DNA of 64,000 bases from Sapria himalayana (lineage: Eukaryota; Streptophyta; Magnoliopsida; Malpighiales; Rafflesiaceae), in contig JAREIK010001716.1 in NCBI GenBank assembly GCA_029783825.1, positions 48,501-112,500 of the forward strand. Direction: 5' to 3'. The position numbers and the translations under genes were made by a program. The notes beneath the pieces were generated by a model. The model was not told the origin of the DNA. It did not search any database and saw nothing but the letters and a program-made list of their open reading frames with translations. This document shows, in pieces, positions 1 to 12,739 of the stretch. Numbering within the stretch: position 1 is the first letter of the stretch; each line of letters opens with the position of its first letter.

Positions 1-2094
1 ATACAACAAACTCATATAAAAAAAATAAATTAAACTCTAGAATATTTAACATATAAATTGGGTTTGCCTAGGATCTAATGCATCATGTTTTTTTAGTGCA
101 TAATTCGGCAAGCCTCTTAATGTGCTAAGACCCACATGAACTCTTACAGTTTAATTTTTTTATAATATTTGCATTGTGCTGATTTTTCTTCGGTACCCCA
201 AATATTTTTTTATTGTATTATATTAAAGTGAGTCTAAACTACTAATATTTTTCTAGATTTTTATTTTTTAGATATTTGGGTCGAGGCAACTAGATAAACA
301 AAAATTTTTGGCAGCCTCGGATCTTTTATAGGATGTTTATTATCTATATTATAATTAATTTCTTTAGCTCCGTTATAATAGCCTGAAGGTAAATATATGC
401 AATATCAATCTCTGATGCCTTTATAGAAAGATCTGTCAAATATGAATCAATGGTAATCATATTTGCCACAGCTTCTTATAATTATTATAATATAATATAA
501 TTTATCAATATTATATTTAAGTTACCTATTAGTAATGGTAACAAAAATATTACTTGACTTTGGATATTAATTCTTTGAATGCCAAAAATGATATTTTTTT
601 TATAATTTCATGTTTCATACATTGTAATGTACATAAGACACTAAAAGTACAAATTTACAAATTCACATTAATATCATTTGACTGCTTGTCTATAAATGAA
701 CCATTTTTATTTTTGTCCATTCATTTTGAATACCTCAAATGATTTGGTGGACATCGCAACTTAGCCTCCTGAAATTAAATAATAGTTACTAATGATGTAC
801 AAAATACATTTCATAAATTTATATCATTTGTATTCACAAAGTTCAAACCATAATATATTAGGAAATATAATTTTACAAAATCTATTAAATGTTGATCAGT
901 TATCTTTGAACTTCTAATATATCTGGAAGATCCTAATCTTTCACTTACTTTCTCTGATTGATGATTTTTGTGAAATTATCTATGATAAGACCTTGAACTA
1001 GTCATATTCAAGTATTTCTAGTATTTGATCCAAATATTAAAAAGAATACTATTTAGCTTTGCATATTTACCTTACTTTTTCACTATTTTCCAAGCATTTC
1101 ATTATATCTAACAATAATTATATATTTCCATGTATCCTTCATCAAGATCAACAAAGTATTATTCCATTTTTATTTTTTCTATAACAAACAAAAAATATAA
1201 TGCATTGTGATGCAATTATTTTCATAGTATTTCATAAAAAAATAATTTGACAAAATGGTAAATGGAATAAAATTATACTTCAAATTCTTCCCAATAATAT
1301 CCATTCGTATTTGAGGGCACTTTTCTCAAATTTATACCCTCCACAACTAGTTTTTCCTTAAATATCTTCTTGATTATTCGAGAAGGATAAAGAATAAAGC
1401 TATAAATAATTTAAAATCAGCACATGCATGATACATATACATATAAACGAAATATACCCATATTTCTACCACTAAGTTAATATTTTATTCATTTTTATTA
1501 CTTATCTAAAACTTTGTAATGCAAATATCATTGTAATTCTCAATAATAATGTTGGATAAGTAACAACAGCATAGTTTGTTATTAATTAAAATTTCCATAT
1601 TTTAACCAAAATCATTTATTCATATTTTCATTCATAGTTGTAATTTAAATTTTTCACAAATGAAGAGAATGAAAAATGATAATGCATGCACATAGTAAAT
1701 TTCTAAAAGTGACATATTATTTATTATCAATTGTGTGCTAAATATAGATTTTTTCATAACTTTACTTGTGAATAATAGTTTGTGAATATCTAGCCATTAT
1801 CAATGCTATAATACTAATGCATATACTACCTAAGATAGGTGAGACAGAGCTAACAATACCTTTTAGTACACAATGAGATAAAGATAAAATATCAATGATA
1901 TTTATTCTGTCACATGATGAGGTGATACCAATGTATCATCATTATGTGTATGAGAAAGTGAAGAAATATTTGTAGAATTGTCATCACTAAATAAATACCT
2001 ATTTCATATATTTGATGATGGAAAATATACTTAAAAAATTAAATAATACGTGTATAATGTTACTTGTTAAATTATAGAAGCTAAAATGATAAGT
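1..2094. other. AT-rich intergenic DNA, nothing recognised
   Basis: No frame longer than about 62 codons and no family resemblance was found on either strand. The stretch is very AT-rich with scattered homopolymer runs. It lies downstream of the CACTA transposase remnant and could hold the decayed 3' part of that element, but no CACTA terminal repeat (CACTACAAG-type) was seen here. Confidence 0.5.
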
Positions 2095-4080
2095 TATTTA
2101 TCGACATATTTTTCAAACTAAAATGTGAAATCTTTGTCAAGCTTTGCATCAATGTAAGCATCATCAATATGTGGTTCTCTTTGCATTAATTCCTTAGCAT
2201 AAATTCTACAAAAATAATATTAAAGTTATTTTGAATATTAAAAAGGTTTATCACATACCATCACAATAATTTAACAATGTAAAATGATAATAAATATTAC
2301 TCAATATAAGATGTAACTTCCTCACAGTTTAATAAGATATATGTCCGGGTAGTATGATACTTATGGTCATCCAAAAAATATTTTGATTTTACTCTATCAT
2401 ATGATCTACTCACATGAGTGAAAATGAAAAGCATGTCATCTTCTTCTGATCCATCCCACATACCATAATCATTATTTGATGATATTTTATTATGCGGGTT
2501 ATACACTTGTCACTGAAAGTAATGTGCACAATTTCCATTACATCCATATGTGTTGCACATGGCTTGCTATCATAAATTCATAAGGAAAGTGAAACAGAAG
2601 ATATTCCATAGATTTGAATAAGATAGTAAAAAAATATCAAGCATGGATATACTTATGGATATGTCATTTTGTAATTGTTCTATGACCTTCATTGTTATGC
2701 CATCACAAATGAGATTTAAAAAAAATGTTTATTTCAGTTAATGCTTCCCAAATATTTTGTGGAAGTAATTCAAAGAATGTTATGAGTATTATCCTCTTCA
2801 TAAATAAATGGTAGTCATGATTTTTCTTCCCAAATAACTTATACTTCTTCATATCAATACATCTTCCCATGTTAAATATATATTCATTAGGGAAGATGAG
2901 CTCTATTAGCCATTTGTGCAAAATTTTTTTTGCTTCCTTATCAAGACTATAACAAACCTTAGAAAATTTATTTGTTGATTTATTCCTATGTAACTTTGGA
3001 TGTGATTAGAACTCTTTCTATTCCTTTCTTGATTTGATATTTTTTTTATTTTTCCTTCCACATTCATGATAGTGTTAAAATATTATTTAAAAAGTTTTTC
3101 TCAATAAGCATCCCATCTAAATTGTGCTTAATTAATTTGATTTTTTAATAAGATAAATCTTAAAAGATACTTTGATTTTTTCAATCATAGTGATAATTCT
3201 CCATATTATTAACATTAATACAATCAGCATAAATATTTATAATATTTTTAATCCCATATCATTTAATTACTTATAATATTTTGGTATCTAATCTCAAAGG
3301 TGTTGTACCTTTTACAACTATCTAGCTATTCCTAAATACCTTAATATTCATCTGAAATGGATATTCCATATATAAGAACTTATGATGGTTATCAAACTAA
3401 AAGGTATTTCCTCCTTTGCTTAGAGAAAATATATCAAAGTTCTCCATGCAGTAAGGACAAGCTATTTTTCTATAGTACACCTTTCTAATAATATTGAATA
3501 TGTAGGAAAATCTTTTATAGTTCACATAAGTAGTGCTCGTATTTGAAAGTTTTGCTTTCTAGATATATATATTTCAATACCATGCTACCATACATTTTTT
3601 AGCTTTACTATTAGGATTTGTAAAAAAATATCCAACTTTTCATTTTGGTTTCTTAGATTAAGCACGATAACACACAAAAATATATACTCATCTTTTATGC
3701 ACATATATGGTAGTAAATTATATGGTGTAACAATCACCAGCCATGAATAGTATTATTTTCATATTTGTTCAAATGATTAAAATCTATCTGTGAAATACTA
3801 TAATTTAATATTTTGACTTTTATCTGAAAAAAATGGATGAATATCATCAAAATATTTTTAAGATTGTGAATCTGAGCAATATCACATCATACCATTTTTA
3901 GTAAAATGCACTTTGTGCTAACTTATCTCATTAGTAGTGGTTTCAGATATAAATAATTTTTGCAAAAAAGGACCCAACAAGAAATAATATATCTTCTTAT
4001 TAGGAATATTTATTTTCTACCTTTTACAAGTCGTATGTCTTTTGTGCCTAAGATAACTACATAAATTATAAGTAATTACA
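2095..4080 (-). pseudogene. CACTA (En/Spm) TNP2-like transposase, decayed
   Basis: Transposase that would have cut and moved a CACTA element. Reading the minus strand from about 4080 down, conserved TNP2 blocks appear in order: a region like IYYFLLGPFLQKLF (about 4000), TPYNLLPYMCIKDEYIF (about 3720), NFQIRALLM*TIKDFPTY (about 3540), CPYCMENFDIFSLSKGG (about 3450), KNHDYHLFMKRI and LPQNIWEALTEINIFF (2703-2860), FHFPYEF (about 2590), LFIFTHVSRS and YILLNCEEVTSYIE (2297-2440), then after an intron IYAKELMQREPHIDDAYID. Several frameshifts are present. At three places a conserved Trp is a stop (TAG or TGA). The start is not visible; the hAT element at 4112 lies just upstream. The assignment rests on block order and spacing; function is certainly lost. 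Confidence 0.9.
2206..2300 (-). other. Recognisable intron in the CACTA transposase remnant
   Basis: Minus-strand GTAATA at 2300 and TTTTTGTAG ending at 2206 bracket 95 bases. Joining the flanks gives codons ATT GAA ATT TAT GCT AAG, so CEEVTSYIE runs straight into IYAKEL, as in TNP2 relatives. The precise frame continuity makes this a real ancestral intron. An in-frame TAG occurs further down where Trp is expected. Confidence 0.75.
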
Positions 4081-4111
4081 CATATATATATATATATCAA
4101 CATATTTTTAT

Positions 4112-4602
4112 TACATGTGTCAATCAAGCCGGGCCAGCACAACCCAGCCCATTTTTAAGGCCCATACGGGCTCACATATTGTGCATGGCACGATATAGTT
4201 CATTAGAGGAGAGGATCAACACAACCTGTGACCCGAAATCATCCCAGGTTCGGGCCGATTCGAATAGGGTCAGCTTTGTTTTAGGTTAAGATAAATTTGG
4301 GAAATTATGGTTGGTACTGCCGCATCACCATCGTCCATCAGGAGTGCTGAGCCGTTGCCCATTAGGCGTCGCTACGTCGTCTTTCGCCGGTCGTCATGCG
4401 TCGCTCGGTGAATCATCGCCCATGTTGTCCCCATGTGCCAGGCCCCTGGGTTGTGCTTGGCACAACACACCAGCCGGAGACCCTCAACATGGAATGGCAT
4501 GGGCCTGAAAAGGTTCTGGACCATGCCATGCCCGGCCAGGCATGCCTGAACCGTATAGGGCTTCTGGCTGGGCCAGGGCCGCCGACCCATTTGACACCTC
4601 TA
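4112..4602. mobile_element. Non-autonomous hAT element H1 (491 bp) with 8-bp target duplication
   Basis: The element begins TACATGTGTCAATCAAGCC and ends with the inverted form, TTTGACACCTCTA, giving a degenerate TIR of about 12 bp (consensus TAGAGGTGTCAAA). It is flanked by perfect direct copies of ATTTTTAT (4104-4111 and 4603-4610), the 8-bp duplication diagnostic of hAT insertions. Subterminal DNA is rich in CGGGCC/GGCACG-type palindromic words, far more GC-rich than its surroundings. No transposase is encoded; the open frames inside are composition artefacts. Same family as the elements at 42710, 56556 and 62070. Confidence 0.85.
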
Positions 4603-4610
4603 ATTTTTAT

Positions 4611-5799
4611 ATATAATTATATTAATATATGTCGATATATATATATATATATTTCTTTATCTTTAAATAAATGATTTGTTGTGTGTGTTCGGATAATTAA
4701 TGCTTGTTTTGCGTGGTGATTGACTTGTGTTTGAATCTCAGTCTTGTCGAGTTTGATTTTATCAAAATTCTGTAAAAAAGTAAATGGTTTTTTAATTTGA
4801 AAACCAAGATTTAATTTTTATTAAATATTTGAGGGGCAAAATTGGATTTATGCATTTTAATTTTGAAGACAAAGTGAGTTGATAGCTTTTTAAATTTAAA
4901 AAAAATGTTTCTTTTTTTGTAATTACTTTATTTTATTGTAGTGAAACACAAATGTCTTAATAATTTTCTACACGATACCCAAACAAGCATATGCAAAACA
5001 CCCTTTTTGATAATCAAATCTTGAGAGTAATAAATTAAAAAAAAAATAAAGAAACAAAGATGATATTTAAAATTACAATATTTCACATTCAAAAATTTTT
5101 TACAAAATATAAACCAACAAAATGGTCGTCCAATCGACAAAAAAAAGATGGATGGACTAGCCCTAAAGACACATGTTAGATCCTCTTGGATATTGAATAT
5201 GATTTCTTAGGATGCTTACCATATCACTTATTTTGTTATTAGAATGGTAACTTTATTGCTCTAATCACAAGGCTCTTGTTCGGATCAAAATCCCTTGTTG
5301 ATAATGCTTGGGGAAAAACAAATCATACAAGAAGAAATGGGATGAAGCTTGGAGAAAAACAAATCATACCTCAAAACAAATCATACCTTAGAGATGATTC
5401 TCACGGAGAAGAAATGGTGGCTCACATCTCCATTAGCATCTTTGACTGACTTTTATCAATCATGCAAAATGATTTTTTTTAATAAAAAAAAAAATCACAC
5501 AAAGTGATTCTTTAAAAAAATTTCTTAGAGTAATTCTTTAAGTCATCATGTATGGCACTAGGTTAAGGCTATGGCGAGGACTTAAAAGCTTAAAATCATT
5601 TATTGAACTCCCAATATTAATATATGACTTTATTAATATTAATTATAATTTATTTCACTAAAGAATTATAATTATACTCTCTATCACTTATTTGAAATGT
5701 AATTCAAACTCATTATTATTAAATACTTATTAAACTCGTCATTCTAAGATTATAGATATCCATTGATTAAATTATATTTCTGATAGTTTTATTTAATCA
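4611..5799. other. AT-rich intergenic DNA
   Basis: No gene recognised. Around 5300-5400 a short motif AAACAAATCATAC is repeated three times. A TGTTAGATCCTC at 5174 could be an LTR edge but no partner or internal region was found. The 70-codon minus frame at 4928-5140 resembles nothing known. Confidence 0.4.
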
Positions 5800-6462
5800 A
5801 CATCTTATATTTTTTTAGACCTTCCACTTAACTTATCCGATATCATTAATTTAATAGGATGTGAATTTAATCAATAATTAATATTCACCAAATAATGAGT
5901 ATAGTTATCCAACTCATAGAGCTTATTAATATATTTAGAGATCTCATTTTGTATGAATCAAAACATTTAACAATTAATATAAATATCTATTAATTATCTG
6001 AAATGTCAGATTAAAATCCACCTATGAGATTTGATGTAATCAAAACATATAAGTATCTTTGAAAGGGTATTATTAATCAACTTAATAAAATATTGATTCC
6101 ATTAATAATTAATATCCAACATATAATTAGTATAGTTATCCAAGTCATAACACTTATTAATCTAATTAGAGATGTCACTTTGTATGAATCAAAATAACTA
6201 ACAATAAATATACATATCTATTAATTATCTTATATGTCATATTAAAATACACCTATAAGGTTTGACATGATCAAAACTTATAAGTATCATCAAGTGGATA
6301 TCATTAATCCATTTAATAGGACGTGAATTTCATCAATAATTAATATTCATCATATAATTAGTATAATTATCCAACTCATAGAGCTTATTAATCTATTTAG
6401 AGATTTCACTTTGTATGAAATAAAACAACTAACAATATATATATCTATTAATTATCTCAAGA
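5800..6462. repeat. Tandem repeat, 231-bp period, nearly three copies
   Basis: The anchor AT(A)GTTATCC occurs at 5901, 6132 and 6363, exactly 231 bp apart each time; ATCTATTAATTATCT recurs at 5985, 6216 and 6443. Each unit holds a version of AATAATTAATATTCACC, ACTCATAGAGCTTATTAAT, GAGATTTCACTTTGTATGAA and a run of AT-rich spacer. Copies differ by scattered substitutions (estimated 10-20 percent by eye). No coding potential. It could be satellite DNA or a tandemly amplified part of an LTR. Confidence 0.8.
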
Positions 6463-8652
6463 TTAAGAGAAATAATATTCTAAATACATGTGAGGTATGC
6501 TTTATTTTACATATTAGTATAAAATAAATACCTCTTCTTGGTATCATTCACTGCACATAATTATACTAGGACAAGAAGTGAAATTTTAAACCATTACTCA
6601 TACTTAAGACAGACATTATAAAATCTTGTGATATAATATTACCATTAGTATGTCAAACTCTATTTAGACTATAAATTTATATCTTATATTCCACAATAAT
6701 AAATAGTTTGATTTTTATGTGTAAGCTGAACTCTATGCACAATATAATTTACTTGTAGAATAATAACATATAGCAGTAACATCATTAACAGTCATATATG
6801 AGTCAATACATAGTATGAGATGGGTTTAAGGATGGGGAAGTGATGAGGGGTAGGAAAAAAAAAGTAAAAAAAGCATAAAAATACATATTGGTATAACAAA
6901 AAAAATAGAATATTTTATGTCGAGGCATAAAAAAAATATTTATTTATGGTACTCCTATTACTTTTTTTTAAACAAACTTCAAAGATCTGAAACTTGTTCT
7001 GGCCCATTCACATTAACATTAAAAAAACTCCTTAGTGCTTTTTGAATCTAGAAACATCCCATAAGCTATGAAACTTCTTTTTGATTTTGTAAAGCAATTT
7101 CATTTTTTTAAATAAGCTACACACACACACACATATTTATGTGTGTGTGTAAATTTATATTTATAAATGTATAAACATATTTTTATTTATAGATGTTATA
7201 AATGATGAGTATGATTTTAATTTATGTAGGAGAAATAAAATTTCTGATGAACAATGATCATTGGGTACTTGACATCTTGCCAATTATTGAGTATTAAAAT
7301 TGTATTTATTATATTATTTAAAATTATATTAATTTAGAAATTATAATGCTATAAGAATTATTTTTTAACCTATTTTTCATCGAATGTAATTCTAGAATTG
7401 AAATTAACTTAGATAATATTTGATAAAATGAAAAAATTAAGTACTGAAAAAAATGTTTTAAAAATTAAGTGTTGAATTTTATAAATATAAAAACTATTTG
7501 ATAAATTATTGATAATTGAATACTGAAAATAAATATATTATTTGATAATTATAAATGTTGAATGCTGAAAATAATATATTTTATATTTTTATCCTTATTA
7601 TCATTGTATTACATATTATCTAACATATTCATTGAGTATGATCACTTTTTATCCCATATGCTCCATTTGACATCTAAATTTAATGAGATAAATTCATTTT
7701 CTAGAGTTTTAAGTGAACAAAAACAAACAACTTATACTTTTTTTAAAAAATTTTAATTTTTTTTTTCAAATTTTTATTATCTATATTTTATTTTTATTTT
7801 TTTAAAGTACACTTGAAACGTTGACAGAACCCCAAACGAAATTAGTTGTGCAACATAACTAAATTATACATCTAACATTAATTAAAATATATTAAAAAAT
7901 ATTACAAGAACACACGCCAACTCATAAAATATAAATTATTTTTCGAAATGAAAAAAAAAACATAATAAATGATATAAATCATCATCTTTTATTGAACATG
8001 GACTTTGTACTTTGGTACACTACTCAGAAAATATCTGAAAAAAGAACCAAGGTTTTAATATTTAAAAACTAGTACATCAAACTCTTAACTATTTCAATTT
8101 TTGGTGCCTTTTTATATAATTATATAAAAATAACCTTAATCTATCTCTCTAGCACCTTCCTAACTCCATCACCCGACCATTGACTCTAGATGGGCTTCCC
8201 GTTGAGGTCCTGGAGCCAGTTGTTCCATGTAGATGAGCTCCTCGTCTAGTTCCATGAAGATTAATTCATCTTAATTGAGTCCACATTTATATATAATTAA
8301 TCTTTTAAGTAAATTTTATTTTTAAGATAATCACTAGCTAATATGTTTTGGAGAATTAAGAGTAGGTGACATGTACCTTCTAAAAATATACATTGGTAAC
8401 CTTAATTTAATTTCCACTTGTTGTTAATTATTAAGTAGAAATATTTATGAAAATGTAATATAATATCAATATATTTTAAAGGGTTAATTTTGTCAATAGA
8501 ACCAAATACAAAAAAAAATTAAAAATAATTTTGTTTTACAATTTTAAAGAGCCATAATTACTCATGTTTTACTAAAAATTAAAAAAACACACACAATGCA
8601 TAAACTGATTAATGTATAATGAGCTTCTACATTATGCATACTTGGATATTGG
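6463..8652. other. AT-rich intergenic DNA
   Basis: No gene or known element was recognised. A purine-rich patch (GGATGGGGAAGTGATGAGGGG, about 6829-6850) followed by A-runs resembles a polypurine tract, but no LTR or coding remnant accompanies it. A more GC-balanced stretch at 8150-8270 has no recognisable coding content. Confidence 0.4.
7119..7150. repeat. AC/GT microsatellite forming a palindrome
   Basis: An (AC)n run is followed after TATTTA by a (TG)n run, so the two arms are complementary and could fold into a hairpin of about 10-12 bp. Confidence 0.7.
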
Positions 8653-8892
8653 AATGCTTACACATACTTGGAATACACAAATACTTACACATGCTCAGGA
8701 TGCATGACTGCTTACGCTTCCTAGTAATGCACGAATGCTTATGCATACTCTGAATACACGAATGCTTCCACGCACTAGGATTGCTTATGCATACTTGGAA
8801 TACACTAATGCTTACGCATACTGTGAATGTAGGAATGCTTAAGCATGCTTTGCATCTACTAATGCTTGCACATAGTCAGATTGCATGAATAC
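8653..8892. repeat. 27-bp minisatellite (8 full units and one short unit)
   Basis: Units beginning AATGCTT(A/G)NGCATACT start at 8653, 8680, 8707, 8734, 8761, 8780, 8807, 8834 and 8861; all are 27 bp except 8761, which is 19 bp. A diverged unit may precede 8653. The last partial unit (8888-8892) stops exactly where the copia LTR begins, so the retrotransposon apparently inserted into the array. No protein-coding sense was found. Confidence 0.85.
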
Positions 8893-9221
8893 TGTTGTAT
8901 TAAAAGCAGATTTTCCTTGCTTCACCAAGGTTCACAGAGAAGAGTTTTAAGAAGAATAAAATTTTCCAAGAAGAAAAAGAAGAATCATGATAAAAATATT
9001 CAGAGAGCAAATTCACATTAGTCAATAAAAATGACATTCAATTATCAAATAAAAAATAGAGTTTATATATGAGGTTCAACATCCAATAAAATTAAAATAG
9101 CCTTTAATACTTTACAACGCGACAGACGCATTTAATAAATGATAGTCAGTAAGGATGTAGAAGTAATTTCACCAAGTGTAGAGCCCAATACAACAAACAT
9201 AAGCAAGATCCAATATCAACA
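8893..9221 (-). repeat. 3' LTR of copia-1 (329 bp)
   Basis: On the minus strand the LTR starts TGTTGATATTGG at 9221, directly after a polypurine tract, and ends at 8893 in CAACA, giving TGTTG...CAACA inverted termini. A minus-strand TATATAAA lies near 9065-9072 as a plausible LTR TATA box. Its outer edge abuts the minisatellite. The partner 5' LTR was not found, so the target duplication cannot be tested. Confidence 0.75.
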
Positions 9222-9234
9222 ATCTCCACCATTT
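9222..9234 (-). other. Polypurine tract of copia-1
   Basis: Minus-strand AATGGTGGAGAT sits immediately upstream of the TGTTG start of the LTR, the standard arrangement that primes plus-strand DNA synthesis in plant copia elements. Confidence 0.7.
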
Positions 9235-12200
9235 ATTGTAGTTGGTACGAGTCCTAGCATTTCCCGTAAGTATGCTAATTTTTCTTTAGGTAGAAGCTTG
9301 ATGAAAATATCTGCCAATTATTCTTCAATTCTGCAAAACATTAATTTAATCTTATTAGTCTCAATTGTATCTTTAATAAAGATATATTTAAGATATATTT
9401 ATTTTGTTCGACTATGCATAACAGCATCACTTTACTTTGGATATAGTTGATTGATTGTCACATAGTATATCAATTGGGTCTTTCATAGGTTCACCTAAAT
9501 CAGTCAATAATTTTTTCATTCACAAGGCTTGTAAGATGACTATTGAAGTAGAAATATATTCAGCTTTAGTGATAAATATGATAACTATGGATTGCTTCTT
9601 GGACAGTCAAGAAATAGCCGCAGTACTTCAATAATATCCAAAAGTACTTTGATAGTCATATAGTCATAATCACAATATCCAGATATTTTTGTGTGAGTAG
9701 TTCTAGAGTACTTTAGACCTAAGTCTAGAGTTCCTTTTAGATACCTTAAGACTCATTTAGCAGCACCAAGGTGTATATGATTGGGTGCATGCATGAATTG
9801 AGATAGAAGATGTATAGAGAACACAATGTCAGGTCGTGTGGCTGAAGCATACAGAAGACTACTGATTAGGCTTCTGTATAATTTATCATTAGCTATTCTA
9901 CCTCGATCAAAAATTGATTTTTGGTTTAGAACCAGATGAGTATACACTAGTTTACAATCACTCATGCCATGATTTTTTAGTATGATCTGTATATATCTTG
10001 ATTGGTATATAGATACTCCACTTGAGTCTTGAAAGATTTCAAGTCCCAAGTATTTCAGTTTTCCTAAGTTTGACATTTCATACTTAATTTGCGTGTCTCG
10101 GCTAAATGATTCTATTAATTCAGATATATTATTTGTAAAGATTATGTCATCTACATAGATTGATGCAATCAACCCTCCAAAATTTTCAACCTATTTAATA
10201 TAAAGTGTAGGCTCACTCATACAATGTTTAAATCTTTGATTCAATAAGTAAGTTTATTTGTTGATACCAAACATCAGAAGCTTGTTTCAATCCATAAAGA
10301 ACATTGTTTAATTTATAAACACATTGCTCACCTCATTGTTTTATAATCCCAAAGAGTTGTTCTATATAAATCTCCTCGAGTTTACCATTCAAAAAGACTG
10401 ATTTAATGTCTAGTTTGAACAAGATCCAGCATCTTTGTTTAGTTAAGGTTATTAGGAATCTTACTGTTTCTAGCCTTGCTACTAGAACAAAGATTTCAAA
10501 ATAGTCTATTCCAGCATTTTAGGAATAACCTTTTGCTACTAATCGAGCCTTATATAATGGCTAATTTGTATTCGACCAGGTTTTGATTTTAAACAACTAT
10601 TTGACACCTATGTTGTGTTTATTTGGGGATAGGTCTACTAAGGTCCAAGTTTAACTTTTTTCAATGACAGACATTTCAATTTTTATTGCATTAACTCATA
10701 CTTGATATTTTACTAACTCTTCATAGTTGAGAACTTAACTAAGGAGTATTACATCATTGATATATCTCTATCATGGAGTTATATTTAATTGGTATAACTG
10801 TGTCATGTATCTTCTCTATATCCGACTCTGACTCAGAAGGGAAGGAGGAAACATACCTTTGATTTCTTTCTTCATTATTGCTTACTAATGCATCTATATT
10901 GTAGTCTTATACATTAGTAGCTTGTACATTAAAATTTTGAAAATTTTCTTCCCATTTTACATTCTCATCAACAATCACATCTCTGCTCACCAGAAATATT
11001 TTTGTTTCTGGTGAATATAATCTATAATCCTTGGATTACAAATTATATCCAATTAATATGTATTTTAGACTCTTAGAGTCTGACATAGTTCTAAAAGATT
11101 TCGGTATGTAGAAGTATCACACACTCTCGAATATCTTGAGATGTTTATATTTGGTTTCCTCTCACTCCAAGCTTATAATGGAGTGAGATTATCCAACACC
11201 TTAGTAGAGCATCTATTAAGAAAGTACATTTTATAGTATTTATAGCTTCTGCCCAGTAGAGTTTAGGCAGATATTTTTTATTTAAAAGGGTTATGATCAT
11301 TTTCAAAATAGTTATGTTCCTTCTCTCCACAACACCATTTTTTTGTAGTGAGTGAGAAGTGATTAATTGTCTGTATATTCCTTTCTATTCAAGAAATTAA
11401 AAAATTTATATGAAAGGAATTCATCATCTCTATTTGTTTTAAATATTTTTACACTTGGGCAAGACTACCTTTCTATTAGATATATAAGTTTCTTGAAGCA
11501 ATCAGTGCTTCAGACTTTAATTTCAAGAAATATATTCATATATGCCTAGTATAATTATTGACAAATAACAAAAAGTAGCTAGTGTTGGCTAAGGAATAGA
11601 CTGACATAGGTCCATAGATGTCAACATAAATCATTTCTAGAGGCTTGGATGTTTTCCAGGCAAAGTCCTTGGGAAAGCTCTGTCTGGTCTGCTTTCCTAT
11701 AGCACATCTTTCAAGTACAAAGGTGGGAATATTTTAGTTTAAGGGTACAACTATCACAAACTGATTTTGAAAAAGATTTTTTATGTTTATGTAGTTGAAA
11801 TGTCCAAACCTTCTATATCACAAGGATGGTTTGATTCAGCATTCATAATTAATATTTTGTCCACTATTTGATTAAGGGTCAATAAAAAATTTCTCCCAAT
11901 GAACATCTTTACTATCTAGAGGGATTCCTTTGACTCCCAAACAAATATGTGATAAATGTTACTTTTAAAAACCAACTTAAAATCCTTTTCCATTAACTGC
12001 CTCACATTAAGAAGATTTTGATCCTGTGCTAGAACCAACAGGACATCTCCTATAGTCTTATCTCTTATGGGTGTAAGAATAGTGACTTTGTCCTTTACTT
12101 TTGCTTGGACAAGAACACTATTTCCTAATTTAACTTGTGACTTTACTAATGATTATAAATTCACAAATATACTTTAATTTCTAGACATGTAATTTGAACA

Positions 12201-12739
12201 ACCACTATCTAGAACCTATACATTAGGAAAAAAAAGTTTTAGTTTATTACATAGAACAAGTGTTCTTCAAAGGACGAGTTTTGCACAACTAGCACACTTT
12301 GTCTCAGTGTGATTTATTCTTTTGCATATATTACAAAAGATATATGAGCCTTTCTATGTAACACTTGTAGCTACAAAAGAAGATATTATTTTTATTCTTA
12401 TTTTTTTTTTATTTTTAAACACAAACCTAAAATTTTCTATTTTATTTGTCTCTATTACTTGATCATCTTTCTTCGCAAATTGGTTTTCCCACCATGTCTA
12501 CATGATAGATTCACCAGATATTTCAGCTCTCGAGTAGTCTGCTCTCATAAGATTTTAAAGAGCTCAATACTTATTGAGTAATCAACTTAGTCAAATATTT
12601 TATCTCCTCTATTAATGCCACAATAAAATCAAAATCAAACTTATCAAACATACAAATGAGCAATTTCTCAACTAATCATATTTATATGATATTATCTTCA
12701 TAAACTTTTAATTGATTAACTACATCCAAAAATTGAGTT
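9235..12739 (-). pseudogene. Ty1-copia polyprotein remnant (copia-1), gag to RNase H
   Basis: Ty1-copia gag-pol, read on the minus strand. Order seen: gag (12400-12735, e.g. FLDVVNQLKVYEDNI), CCHC zinc knuckle with all four ligands, CNICKRINHTETKC (12294-12336), aspartic protease VLDSGCSNYMSRN with intact DSG (about 12205), integrase C-terminal part (MERRN...YWAEAINT, 11145-11330), reverse transcriptase with YVDD (10157-10146) in a 139-codon open stretch (9753-10172), and RNase H down to about 9250 (LRYLKGTLDLGLKYS, LADIFIKLLPKEKLAYLREML). Many stops and frameshifts. The gag N-terminus, primer-binding site and 5' LTR are missing; MITE E1 begins exactly where gag homology stops. Confidence 0.9.

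Noticed and set aside
4311..4674. Overlapping open frames on both strands (65-92 codons)
   Set aside because: They lie in the GC-rich interior of hAT element H1; lack of stops reflects composition, and no protein family matches.
8653..8892. Possible CRISPR-like array
   Set aside because: The 27-bp units are contiguous and degenerate without spacers; the context is a plant retrotransposon.
9139..9450. 103-codon plus frame
   Set aside because: Antisense to the copia-1 LTR and RNase H tail; no independent homology.
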